From the NCBI GenBank assembly GCA_036504215.1, contig DASXVO010000027.1, positions 1 to 48,290 of the forward strand: a DNA stretch of 48,290 bases, in the 5' to 3' direction. The notes below the pieces were generated by a model. It did no database searches. It had not been told where the DNA came from and worked only from the letters and a program-made list of their open reading frames with translations. Shown here piece after piece: positions 29,001-38,000 of the stretch; position 1 is the stretch's first letter, and each line of letters starts with the position of its first letter. The stretch comes from Vicinamibacterales bacterium (GTDB lineage: Bacteria > Acidobacteriota > Vicinamibacteria > Vicinamibacterales > Fen-181). The position numbers and the translations under genes are program-made.

Positions 29001-31703
29001 TCATGGTTCCTGGGCGTCCTTCTTGAGCTCGGCCAGAAAGCCCAGAGCCTCGATCGGCGTCATTCGATCGGGGTCGATTCCCTGCAGGCGCTCGAGGAGG
29101 CGTTCTCCATTGGACGGCATCGACTGGAACAGGCCGAGTTGCTGCTGAGGCTCGGTCGGTGTCCGGCTCACCGATGGCCGGCCGCCGCGCGTCAACTCGT
29201 CGTGTTCGAGCGCGCCGAGGATCTCCCGCGCCCGCTCCACGACGGTCTGAGGGAGCCCGGCCAGCCGAGCGACCTGGATGCCGTAGCTTCGGTCCGACCG
29301 GCCCGGAACGACCTTTCGCAAGAAGATGATGTCGTCGCGCCACTCGCGTGCGTCCACGTGGTAGTTGACGACGCCGGCGATGCCGTCGGCCAGATCCGTC
29401 AGTTCATGGTAGTGCGTCGCGAAGATTGTCTTCGGCCGGGCCTTCGGGTTCGTCGCCAGGTGCTCGGCCACCGCCCAGGCAAGGCTGAGGCCGTCGAAGG
29501 TGGCCGTGCCGCGGCCGATCTCGTCGAGGATGACCAGACTGCGCGAGGTCGCCGAGTGCAGGATGTTTGCCGTTTCCTGCATCTCGACCATGAAGGTCGA
29601 CTGACCGCGCGCGATGTTGTCGGAGGCGCCGACCCGGGCGAAGATGCGGTCCACCATCGCGAGCTTCGCCTGCCGTGCGGGAACGAACGAGCCGGCTTGC
29701 GCGAGCAGGCAGATGATGGCCGTCTGCCGCAGGTAGGTGGACTTGCCACCCATGTTCGGGCCGGTCAGGATCACCAACTGGTTCGACGTGGTGTTGAGCA
29801 GCGTGTCATTGGGCACGAACTGGTCCGACGACCGCCGCTCGACGATGGGGTGCCTGCCGTCCACGATCTGGAGCTCGTCGCCGTCGTGCACGTGCGGCTT
29901 GATGTAGTTGTTGAACGTGGCGGTCTCAGCGAGCGCCGACAGGGCGTCGAGCGCGGCCATGGCGCGCGCCGAGTCCTGGATGCGGGGCGCGAGCATCGCG
30001 ACCTCACCGCGCAACCGGTCGAAGATCTCGACCTCGCGGACCAGGATCCGTTCGTCCGCGCCGACTACCTTTTCTTCGTATTCCTTCAGCGCGGGCGTGA
30101 CAAAACGTTCGCCGCCGGCAATCGTCTGCTTGCGGTGGTAGTCGTTCGGCACCGCGTGCAGGTTTGATTTCGAGACCTCGATGTAGTAGCCGAACACCCG
30201 GTTGTAGCGGATCTTGAGCGACGGAATGCCGGTTCGCTGCCGCTCCTGCTCCTCCATCTGCGCAATCACCTGCTTGCCCGACCGGCTGATGGTGCGGAGT
30301 TCGTCCAGTGCCGGATCGAAGCCGTCGTGCACGAACCCGCCGTCACGGGCCAGCGCCGGCGGATCGTCGGCGATCGCCGACTCGATCGCCGACCGAACTT
30401 CGGGCACGTCATCGAGTTCGGCGGCCAGGCTTCGTGCGAGCGGTGCCTGAAGGTCCTCGAGGATCAACCGAAGCCTGGGGACGGCGCCAAGCGACTGTTT
30501 CAGCGCGACGAGGTCGCGTGGACCCGCCGAGCCGAGCGCCGTGCGGGCGACCAGGCGCTCGAGATCCTGCACCGCCTTGAGAGTGTCGCGGAACCGGCCC
30601 CGTTCCGTGGTCTTGAAGGCGAAGTCCTCAACCGCGTCCAGGCGGTCGCGCACCCGTTCCAGGGAGAGCAGCGGCCTGAGCAGCCACTGGCGGAGCAGGC
30701 GTCCGCCCATCGGGGTGATCGTCCGATCGATCTCGTCCAGCAGGGAACCGGCGCGGACGCCGCTCGACGACTCCACCACTTCCAGATGGCGGAGCGTGAT
30801 GGGGTCCACCACCAGCGTCTCGGCGGTCTGCCTGAAGGTGACGGCACGCACGTGCGCCAGATCTGCCTTCTGCGTCTCGCGGAGATACCGAACCAGGGCG
30901 CCGCCCGCGCGGATGGCGGGCACGCGCCCCTCGAGGCCGAAGCCCTCCAGACTCTGCGTCCGCAGTTGTTCCACCAGGCTGGCGCGGGCGGATTCGGCCT
31001 CGAAAGTCCAGGCTTCGACGGCCGTCGTCGGGATCTTCAGCGCGGCGACGTGGGGAAGGAAGTCGGCCACGGTGAAATCGTCCGGCACCACCAGTTCACG
31101 CGGCCGCAGCACACCCATCTCGTCGGCCAGCGCCTGGCGTCCCACGTCGCCGAGATACTCGGCCGTCGTGAACTCTCCGGTCGAGAGGTCGATGAGGGCA
31201 ATGCCTATCGCCTCGAGCCCGGCCGCAGCCCCGGTGGCCTGCGCTTTGCGCGGCGCCGCGAAGGACGGTGCAAGAGCCATCAGAAACGCTGGTTCCTTGG
31301 CATCGAGGTAGGCGGCGTCGGTCAACGTTCCCGGCGAGACCACCCTGACCACCTCACGCCGGACCAGCCCTTTCGCCTTGCGCGGATCCTCGACCTGATC
31401 GCAAATCGCGACGCGAAATCCCTTCTTCACCAGACGGGCCAGGTAGCCGTCGACGGCATGGTAGGGCACGCCGCACATGGGAATCGTGCCGCCGCTCGAG
31501 TCCTTGCTGCGAGAGGTCAGGGTCAACTCGAGGGCCCGGGACGCCACCAGCGCGTCCTCGTAGAACATCTCGTAGAAGTCGCCCATCCGGAAAAAGACGA
31601 TGGCGTCACGGTATTGCCGCTTCGCCTCGAGATACTGGCGCATCGCCGGGGTAGCCTGTCCGAGCGTGCCGGCCGACGAGGAGTGTTCTGCGGGAGGTAC
31701 CAT
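29001..31703 (-). CDS. mutS: DNA mismatch repair protein MutS
   Basis: MutS recognises base mismatches and, with MutL, starts strand-directed repair. The 900-residue protein has the mismatch-wedge motif GDFYEMF (Phe43, Glu45) in domain I, the connector, lever and clamp regions, and an ABC-type ATPase: Walker A GPNMGGKSTYLRQ (about residue 647 on), the signature region ARGQSTFMVEM, and Walker B LVILDEIGRGTATFDG. The C-terminal tail is shorter than a full tetramerisation domain. The longest open frame starts at 31853, but ATG 31703 begins at the normal N-terminus and leaves a divergent promoter region with tsaB. No mutL is in the window. The surface-protein gene follows 50 bp downstream. Confidence 0.97.
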   Translation of the reverse strand: MVPPAEHSSSAGTLGQATPAMRQYLEAKRQYRDAIVFFRMGDFYEMFYEDALVASRALELTLTSRSKDSSGGTIPMCGVPYHAVDGYLARLVKKGFRVAICDQVEDPRKAKGLVRREVVRVVSPGTLTDAAYLDAKEPAFLMALAPSFAAPRKAQATGAAAGLEAIGIALIDLSTGEFTTAEYLGDVGRQALADEMGVLRPRELVVPDDFTVADFLPHVAALKIPTTAVEAWTFEAESARASLVEQLRTQSLEGFGLEGRVPAIRAGGALVRYLRETQKADLAHVRAVTFRQTAETLVVDPITLRHLEVVESSSGVRAGSLLDEIDRTITPMGGRLLRQWLLRPLLSLERVRDRLDAVEDFAFKTTERGRFRDTLKAVQDLERLVARTALGSAGPRDLVALKQSLGAVPRLRLILEDLQAPLARSLAAELDDVPEVRSAIESAIADDPPALARDGGFVHDGFDPALDELRTISRSGKQVIAQMEEQERQRTGIPSLKIRYNRVFGYYIEVSKSNLHAVPNDYHRKQTIAGGERFVTPALKEYEEKVVGADERILVREVEIFDRLRGEVAMLAPRIQDSARAMAALDALSALAETATFNNYIKPHVHDGDELQIVDGRHPIVERRSSDQFVPNDTLLNTTSNQLVILTGPNMGGKSTYLRQTAIICLLAQAGSFVPARQAKLAMVDRIFARVGASDNIARGQSTFMVEMQETANILHSATSRSLVILDEIGRGTATFDGLSLAWAVAEHLATNPKARPKTIFATHYHELTDLADGIAGVVNYHVDAREWRDDIIFLRKVVPGRSDRSYGIQVARLAGLPQTVVERAREILGALEHDELTRGGRPSVSRTPTEPQQQLGLFQSMPSNGERLLERLQGIDPDRMTPIEALGFLAELKKDAQEP

Positions 31704-31720
31704 TGGTTTTCCAGACAGTC

Positions 31721-31726
31721 TACAAT
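31721..31726 (+). promoter_or_regulatory. Possible -10 box of tsaB in the mutS-tsaB gap
   Basis: TACAAT lies 17 nt before the tsaB ATG in the 40-bp divergent gap. On the opposite strand TAGACT (complement of 31716-31721) is a weak candidate for mutS. Both are tentative. Confidence 0.35.
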
Positions 31727-31743
31727 GAAGGGCGGTTACCCTG

Positions 31744-32490
31744 ATGCTCGTTCTCGCACTCGACACCACCACCCGGGCCGGAAGTCTCGCGCTCATGCGC
31801 GACGCGGAGATGATCGAGGTATTCGTCGGGTCTGCTGATCGCACGCACGCCACGCGACTTCCGGGAGATCTGCTCGAGTGCCTGGCCCGCCACGGCCTGG
31901 CGTTACGGGATGTGGATCTCTATGGCGTCGCAGCGGGCCCGGGATCGTTCACGGGCCTGCGGATTGGGATCGCTGCCATCCAGGGGCTCGCGTACGCGAA
32001 CGGTCGCCTGGTGGTGCCGGTGTCGGCGCTCGACGCGCTGGCCTGCGCGGCGCTGGAGGACGGCCAGGACGGCCGGGCCGCACGGCCGGATTTGGTTGCC
32101 GCGGTCATGGACGCACAACGCGGCGAAGTATTTGCTTCACTCTACCGGCCGGCCGCCGGATATGACCGGCGCACGCCGCTCGAACCGCTTCGGGGACCGG
32201 TTGTCGCGGCGCCCGAAGCCGTGTTCGCCGGGTGGGCGGAGGATCTGGCAGGACGCCGGGTGCGGTTCGCGGGCGACGGGGCGATACGGTACCGCGACAT
32301 CCTCGAACACGCCTCGGCGGGCCAGGAGGTCGTCGGCGCCACGCCACCGTTGGCCCCGGCCATCGCCCGGATCGCGCAACGACAGGCGCTGGCTGACCGC
32401 GCGGTTCGTCCTCATGCGATCAAGCCGGTCTACATCCGGCGCCCGGACGCCGAACTGGCCCGCGACCGACGTGCGGGGCGCCGGTCGTGA
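31744..32490 (+). CDS. tsaB: tRNA threonylcarbamoyladenosine biosynthesis protein TsaB
   Basis: TsaB is the non-catalytic partner of TsaD in making t6A at position 37 of ANN-decoding tRNAs. The 248-residue protein has the ASKHA-fold start LVLALDTTTRAGSLALM and the conserved VAAGPGSFTGLRIGIA (about 61-76). The C-terminal half is the less conserved lobe, as usual. Its stop overlaps the GTG start of rimI by 4 bp, a classical tsaB-rimI pairing. tsaD and tsaE are elsewhere. Confidence 0.95.
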   Translation: MLVLALDTTTRAGSLALMRDAEMIEVFVGSADRTHATRLPGDLLECLARHGLALRDVDLYGVAAGPGSFTGLRIGIAAIQGLAYANGRLVVPVSALDALACAALEDGQDGRAARPDLVAAVMDAQRGEVFASLYRPAAGYDRRTPLEPLRGPVVAAPEAVFAGWAEDLAGRRVRFAGDGAIRYRDILEHASAGQEVVGATPPLAPAIARIAQRQALADRAVRPHAIKPVYIRRPDAELARDRRAGRRS

Positions 32491-33035
32491 CGCGCGAAGG
32501 CCGCCCCTCGCCTCCCTGTGAACCTCCGGGAGTCCACGACGGCCTGCCGCCGGGTTGGGTGGTGGAAACGCTCGAGGAAAGCGACATAGACGACGTCCTG
32601 TCCATCGAGCAGGCGTCGTTCACCAACCCGTGGACGAGGCAGATGTTCCTGTGGGAACTACAGAACGTGGGGGTGTCCTACGCGTTCGTCCTGCGGACGC
32701 CCGAGTGGCACGTGGCCGCCTTCTGCACGATCTGGGTGGTCCTGGACGAGATTCACATCAACAACGTGGCGGTCAGGCCGGAATGCCGTCGGCAAGGCGT
32801 CGGGCGGGCGCTCCTCGGTTTCGTATTCCGGCTGGGGGCCGGCCTCGGGGCCCGTCGAGCGACACTCGAGGTCAGACGGTCGAACGTGGCCGCGCTTAAG
32901 TTATACGAAAAGCTAGGCTTCTACGTGGCCGGCGCGCGGACGAACTACTACACGAACCCTGTCGAAGACGCCCTCGTGCTCTGGCTCGACGAGTTTTCTT
33001 CGCCTCCGGGCACCTCCGGACAAGGTGCAGCTTGA
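32487..33035 (+). CDS. rimI: Ribosomal protein S18 alanine N-acetyltransferase RimI
   Basis: RimI acetylates the N-terminal alanine of ribosomal protein S18. The 182-residue protein is a GNAT fold: opening strand/helix VETLEESDIDDVLSIEQASF, acetyl-CoA site INNVAVRPECRRQGVGRALL (R/Q-x-x-G-x-G), and the end LEVRRSNVAALKLYEKLGFY. It is somewhat longer than typical RimI (about 150 residues) because of about 28 extra N-terminal residues (PSPPCEPPGVHDGLPPGWV). The GTG at 32487 is chosen because it overlaps the tsaB stop as GTGA, implying translational coupling. No other in-frame ATG precedes the domain. Confidence 0.9.
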   Translation: MTREGRPSPPCEPPGVHDGLPPGWVVETLEESDIDDVLSIEQASFTNPWTRQMFLWELQNVGVSYAFVLRTPEWHVAAFCTIWVVLDEIHINNVAVRPECRRQGVGRALLGFVFRLGAGLGARRATLEVRRSNVAALKLYEKLGFYVAGARTNYYTNPVEDALVLWLDEFSSPPGTSGQGAA

Positions 33036-33175
33036 AACGCCCGGTACGATGTGGTAGCGTGCCATTAGATTGCCTGGCACCTTGCCCCAGTACCGGCCAC
33101 TTCCTGAGCGTGTTCAGACCATGACCCGCGGGTGCAGCCGCGCGTTTCTCATTTTTCCATTGAAGGAGGCGGAGA

Positions 33176-33445
33176 ATGGCCGACTCACAGGATTTAAAGC
33201 CCCTGTTGCTCGAAACCGATGAGGAGTTCCGCCAACTCGCCAGCAAGCACCACGAACTCGAAGAGCGACTGCACGAGCTCACCGCCAAGCACTACCTCTC
33301 TGGTCCTGAACAGGTCGAAGAAATCACGTTGAAGAAGCGCAAGCTGCAGTTGAAGGACAAGATGGAGGCGATTGTCCGCCACTACCGTCAGCGCACGGCC
33401 CCTCCATCCGTTCAGGGGGTGACGCCCAGCCTGCAGCGCGGATGA
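33176..33445 (+). CDS. DUF465 (YdcH-like) small coiled-coil protein
   Basis: The 89-residue protein is charged and almost wholly helical (about 15-72), with EEFRQLASKHHELEERLHEL and LKKRKLQLKDKMEAIVRHYR. This is the DUF465/YdcH pattern, whose function is unknown. ATG 33176 has GGAGG in good position. It stands alone between rimI (140 bp before) and psd and is followed by a strong hairpin. Confidence 0.88.
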   Translation: MADSQDLKPLLLETDEEFRQLASKHHELEERLHELTAKHYLSGPEQVEEITLKKRKLQLKDKMEAIVRHYRQRTAPPSVQGVTPSLQRG

Positions 33446-33485
33446 GCCGCGCGGCGGCAGCGACGCTGTTCCCGAGTTGCTGATT

Positions 33486-33518
33486 CGAGGAGCCGGCGGC
33501 CACGGTCGCCGGCTCTCG
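33486..33518 (+). terminator. Strong hairpin after the DUF465 gene
   Basis: GAGCCGGCG (33490-33498) and CGCCGGCTC (33507-33515) form a perfect 9-bp stem around 8 nt. An alternative pairing with CGAG/CTCG lengthens it with one bulge. The T-rich stretch (CTTTT) only follows 13 bp later, so it may be an imperfect terminator. It lies 40 bp after the DUF465 stop and 39 bp before psd. Confidence 0.45.
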
Positions 33519-33556
33519 ACGTCTTCACGCGTCTTTTGCCCGATTCGCTGTCGTCC

Positions 33557-34180
33557 ATGATGATCGACCGAGCCGGATACCCATTCATCGCAGGCGCCCT
33601 CATCCCGGCTGTCGCGCTCGCGGCGATCGGCCAGCCGCTCTGGAGTTCGCCATGTGTTGCGGTCGCCCTCGCATTCCTGTTCTTCTTCCGCGACCCTGAG
33701 CGTCACGCCGAGGCCCCGGCCGACACCGTAATCTCTCCGGCCGATGGCCGTGTGATGGTGGCGGGTCCGCCGGAGCCCAACGCCGCGCCGCCGGGAGCCT
33801 GGACGCAGGTGAGCGTCTTCCTGTCGCCGCTGGACGTCCATGTGAACCGGATCCCGGTGTCCGGTCGTGTCACCAGAGTGGACTACCATCGCGGTGCGTT
33901 TCGCGCGGCCTACAAGCCCGAGGCGACGATCGAGAACGAGCGCAACGAGATATGGATCGAAGGGAACGGCCGGACGGTCGTCTGCCGTCAGATTACCGGC
34001 GTGCTCGTTCGCCGCGTCGTGTGCCGGGTGAAGGCTGGCGACGAGGTGCGCGCCGGCCAGCGGTTCGGCGTCATGAAGTTCGGCTCGCGCATCGATCTGT
34101 TCCTGCCGGAGGGGACACGCCTGCTCGTGGCGCCCGGAGACCGCGTCAAGGCGGGGCTGACACGCCTGGCGACGCTATGA
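33557..34180 (+). CDS. psd: Phosphatidylserine decarboxylase proenzyme (short type)
   Basis: This enzyme converts phosphatidylserine to phosphatidylethanolamine at the inner membrane. The 207-residue form is the short PSD type. It has two N-terminal hydrophobic stretches (about 8-44), FFFRDPERH, VISPADGRVM and FLSPLDVHVNRIP. The self-cleavage site is in MKFGSRIDLFLP, between Gly176 and Ser177, where Ser becomes the pyruvoyl group. ATG 33557 is followed directly by a second ATG; a TTG at 33536 is possible. pssA follows after 9 bp, so substrate and product steps are in one unit. Confidence 0.95.
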   Translation: MMIDRAGYPFIAGALIPAVALAAIGQPLWSSPCVAVALAFLFFFRDPERHAEAPADTVISPADGRVMVAGPPEPNAAPPGAWTQVSVFLSPLDVHVNRIPVSGRVTRVDYHRGAFRAAYKPEATIENERNEIWIEGNGRTVVCRQITGVLVRRVVCRVKAGDEVRAGQRFGVMKFGSRIDLFLPEGTRLLVAPGDRVKAGLTRLATL

Positions 34181-34189
34181 TGAGGGCAC

Positions 34190-35029
34190 ATGCCGTTTGA
34201 TCCCGAACCGGAACGCAGACTGAAGATGCTGCACCCGTTGCGGCGACGCTCGGAGATGCAGCGCCGTCGGTTCCGCCGGGGCGTCTATCTGCTGCCAAGC
34301 CTGTTCACGCTGGCGAACATGTTCTGCGGCTACGCGTGCATCGTCTACGCGACGCGCGGCGAGTACGAAATGGCGGCGCCACTCATCGGGTTCGCCGTCA
34401 TTCTCGACATGCTGGACGGCCGCATCGCGCGGATGACTGGCACGACGAGCGCGTTCGGCGTCGAGTTCGATTCGCTCGCCGACGTCGTCTCGTTCGGGAT
34501 GGCTCCCGCCGTGCTCGTGTTCATGTGGGGCCTGGAGCCCTTGGGCCGGCTCGGCTGGGCGGCAGGCTTCCTGTTCCTGACCGGTGGCGCCATTCGGCTG
34601 GCTCGGTTCAACATCCAGGCGACCACCGACAAGCGCTATTTCGTCGGGATGCCGATCCCGGCGGCCGCGGCGGTTCCCGCCGCGACCGTATACGTGTATC
34701 CGGCAGGCCTGCACGACTACGCCAGTGCGCTGCCTGCGCTGGCGTTGATGCTGATCCCGGCCGTGCTGATGGTCAGCACGATCCGTTTCCGCAGTTTCAA
34801 GACGATTGACCTGCACGCGCGGCGTCCATACACGGTGCTGCTGCTCGTCGCCGTCATGTTCGGCGCGATTGCCACGCACCCACGCTGGACCCTCCTCGTC
34901 ATCGCGTACGGTTATCTCCTGTCCGCGTTCATCGGGATGGGGATCTCGCGTCTGCGGAGGCGCGGGGGCGGCGGGGACGCCGAGGCGCGGGTCGTCGACG
35001 AGCCCCGCGCCAAGCCGGCACAGGAATAG
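34190..35029 (+). CDS. pssA: CDP-diacylglycerol-serine O-phosphatidyltransferase
   Basis: PssA joins CDP-diacylglycerol and serine to make phosphatidylserine, the substrate of the preceding decarboxylase. The 279-residue membrane protein carries the full CDP-alcohol phosphotransferase motif D-G-x2-A-R-x8-G-x3-D-x3-D (Asp76, Gly77, Ala80, Arg81, Gly90, Asp94, Asp98) in LDMLDGRIARM and GVEFDSLAD. There are about eight helices. A basic N-terminus (RRRSEMQRRRFRRG) precedes the first helix LLPSLFTLANMFCGY. The last 30 residues are Gly/Arg-rich. It converges with the kinase gene 24 bp away. Confidence 0.96.
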   Translation: MPFDPEPERRLKMLHPLRRRSEMQRRRFRRGVYLLPSLFTLANMFCGYACIVYATRGEYEMAAPLIGFAVILDMLDGRIARMTGTTSAFGVEFDSLADVVSFGMAPAVLVFMWGLEPLGRLGWAAGFLFLTGGAIRLARFNIQATTDKRYFVGMPIPAAAAVPAATVYVYPAGLHDYASALPALALMLIPAVLMVSTIRFRSFKTIDLHARRPYTVLLLVAVMFGAIATHPRWTLLVIAYGYLLSAFIGMGISRLRRRGGGGDAEARVVDEPRAKPAQE

Positions 35030-35053
35030 GCGGATTGCCGCGATTGCGATTCG

Positions 35054-38000
35054 CTAGGCCGCGGCGGCCGGCAGGATCACGGTCACGATGGTGCCGCGGC
35101 CGCGTTCGCTCGTGACCGAGATCGTGCCGTGGTTCAGCTCGATGTTCCGCCGGGCGATGGCCAGGCCCAGCCCGGTGCCCACCGCCTTGGTCGAGAAGTA
35201 GGGCTCGAACAGCCGCTTCATCGCTTCTTGGTCCATTCCGACGCCACTGTCCTCCACCGTCAAGCGGACGACGCCTTCTGGCTGGGGCCGCGCGATGATC
35301 GTCAGCGATCCACCGCCGGGCATGGCGTGCAGGGCGTTGTCGATGACGTTGGTCAGGGCGCGCCCGACGAGCGTGCGATCGATCATCGTGGGCGGAAGGG
35401 AGGAGGGGACGTCGATGCGGAAGGCCACGCGCTCGCCCGCGCCAGCGATGTAGGGTCTCACCACCTCGTCGACGAGTTCCTGCAGCCCCGCTGGCGCCAG
35501 ACGCGCGGTGGGCGACGAGGCGAAGCTCGAGAACTCGGACGCGATCTGGCGCAGCAGGCGGACCTGGGAGAGGATCGAATCGACGCAGTTCTCGAGCACC
35601 GGCTCGAGCGGCTTCCCGCGGTCGGCATGCACCCGGCGCAGGTGTTCGGCCGACAATTGGATGGGCGTCAGCGGATTCTTGATCTCGTGGGCGACCTGCC
35701 GGGCCATCTCTGCCCAGGCCTCGAGCCGGTGGGTCCGCTCCAATTCGCCCCGTTGCTGCTGGAGTTCGGCCGACATCCGGTTGAAGGCCTCGACGAGCCG
35801 CCTCAGCTCGTCGGACGAGGTCGCCGCAATCCTGGCGTCGAAGTCGCCACGCGCGATACGCCGGGTCGCGCGGGTCAGGCGATTCACCGGATCGGCGATC
35901 CGCTCGGCCATCGGGTAGCCGATTGCGGCGCCGATCAGGATGAACAGCAGCGCGGCGAGGATGATCCGGCGGTTCAAATCGTCGATCTCGCGCTCGATTT
36001 CCTGTTGGCGCAGTGTCAGCGGCACGGTGAGGATCGCCTCCCGGCCGGCCGCACGAACGGGCGCCGCCGCGACCATGTAGCGAACGGTGGCCGCCTGTTC
36101 CTCGGTGATCATGGTCGGCATCCGGTCGAGGACGATCGCACGATAGATGTCGGCAGGCGTGCGGGTGGGCAGCAGCCCTGACGCGAACAGATCGCGCTCG
36201 CTCGTCGCGTCGAGTTGCGGGCCGATGAAGATATTCACCGCCTGACCGATCACCCGGCTCAATCCCACCATCGCATCGTCGCTCAGCGTCAGGACGGCGT
36301 CCGGGCCGCCCGGTTGCTGAATGCTGTACTCCTCGATCATCTGCCGGGCGATGGCCGTGGTCTTGTGGGCCGCCGACTCCACGTCATGCCGCAGGCGGTC
36401 CGCGATGTAGGCCCGCGTCACGAGAGCGAGCGTCACGACCGGGACGACCGACGCCGCCACGAACGCGAGGAACAACTTGCGATAGAAGCTCTCGCGAATC
36501 TCTCGGAGCAGTGCCCGGCCGCTCCGCACGCGGCGCGCGCCGAGCGCGCGGAACAGCGCGCCGCCGCTGAGTATGCCGATGTAGGCCAGCGCGACGAGCA
36601 CGGTCATCTCCGCCAGGTTGATGAGGTGTTCGATTGGCTGGATCACCGGGTAGCCGAGCGCGTAGATTCCGGGCCGGTCGTTCTCGATGTAGACCTCGTA
36701 CACGACACCGGCGGCCGCGAGTCGGGTCCAGAACGGACGCCGAGAGGCACAGATCTGAGAGAAGAGATGGTCGTCGATTGGCCAGGCGCTGTTGCCCGAC
36801 ACGTAGAGCGGGGTGCGGCTCCAGCCGTAGACGGCGAACAAGATCTCGCGACTGGGGTTCTCGTCGGGCGGATGCGTCAGCTGGCCCCGGAGCAACTCGA
36901 AGTACGGGTTCTGCGACGAGATGAAGGAAATCGTACTGTCGTCCAAAATGACGTGGATGACGATCGTGCCGAAGATCGCTCCCTGCGGCCCGCAGATGTT
37001 CCGACCGGCATGGAGCAACTGGCGTTCGTGGGCGCCGAACCGACTCATCTCGCCGAACGTCTGCCAGTTGCAGCTCTCCTCGTGCCACAGCTGGCGGGAG
37101 GCGTCCTCGGGCAGGTTGAGCGCAAACCGGCTGACGAGCGCCCCTCCGGCGTTGTACAGCTCGATGGCCGAGGAGACGCGATACCGCTCGAGAGCCGTGC
37201 CGCTCCAGACCAGGAACGCGCTCTGGGTCGGAATCGCCTCCCCGAACGTCGGCGCCAACACCGAGACGTACGCATCCAACGCGGCCCCGCGGCTGTCGAT
37301 TTCCCCTTGCGCCGCCTGGAGGCGCTCCTGCAAGTTCTCCCGGCGGCCGAGGACCTCTGGCGCATAGCTCAACTCGACCACCCGGCGTCGGGCGCCCTCC
37401 TCGAAGTAGACGAGCGATGGGTACGTGATGACCGCCGGAGCGAGCAGCACCAGGAACATGGCGATCAGCCGGTACCCCTGGGAGGCGTGGCGCACGCGGA
37501 TCAGGCTGCGCGGCGCGAGGAAGGCCGTCAGCAGGAGCGTCCCGCAGACGAGCAGCGCCTCCGGATTCGGCAGGTCGGTGCCGGCGACGGTCCGGAACCA
37601 CGTCCAGACCACGGCAACTGGCAGGGCCCAGGTGACGAGGAGCAGCGCGTCGGTACGGACGTCTCGGCGGCGGAAACGCCAGGGAGCCAGCCCTGTCCGA
37701 AGCAGGAGAACCGCGATCCAGGCAAAGGCGGCGTGAAAGAAGACCAGGCCCCACGCCATCGCCATGCGGGCGGTGTTCCACGGATGTGGGGAGAAATAGA
37801 GGATGTCGACCGACGTGCGCTTGAAGGTCTCGGACAGGAACCACTCGTAGCCGATCACGCCGAGCGCAAGGCCCGCCCCCGCGACAGCCTGCGTCACGAG
37901 AAACCCGACGGCGGGCCGGCCAGCGTCGATTACCGGGCGCCGCCTGCCACCGTAGAGCTGGCGCCGGCGTTCGAGTGGAGCGGCCAGCAGGCCGACGAGC

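Noticed and set aside
31704-31853. N-terminal extension of mutS to 31853
   Set aside because: It would run through the tsaB start and the promoter gap and adds sequence unlike any MutS N-terminus.
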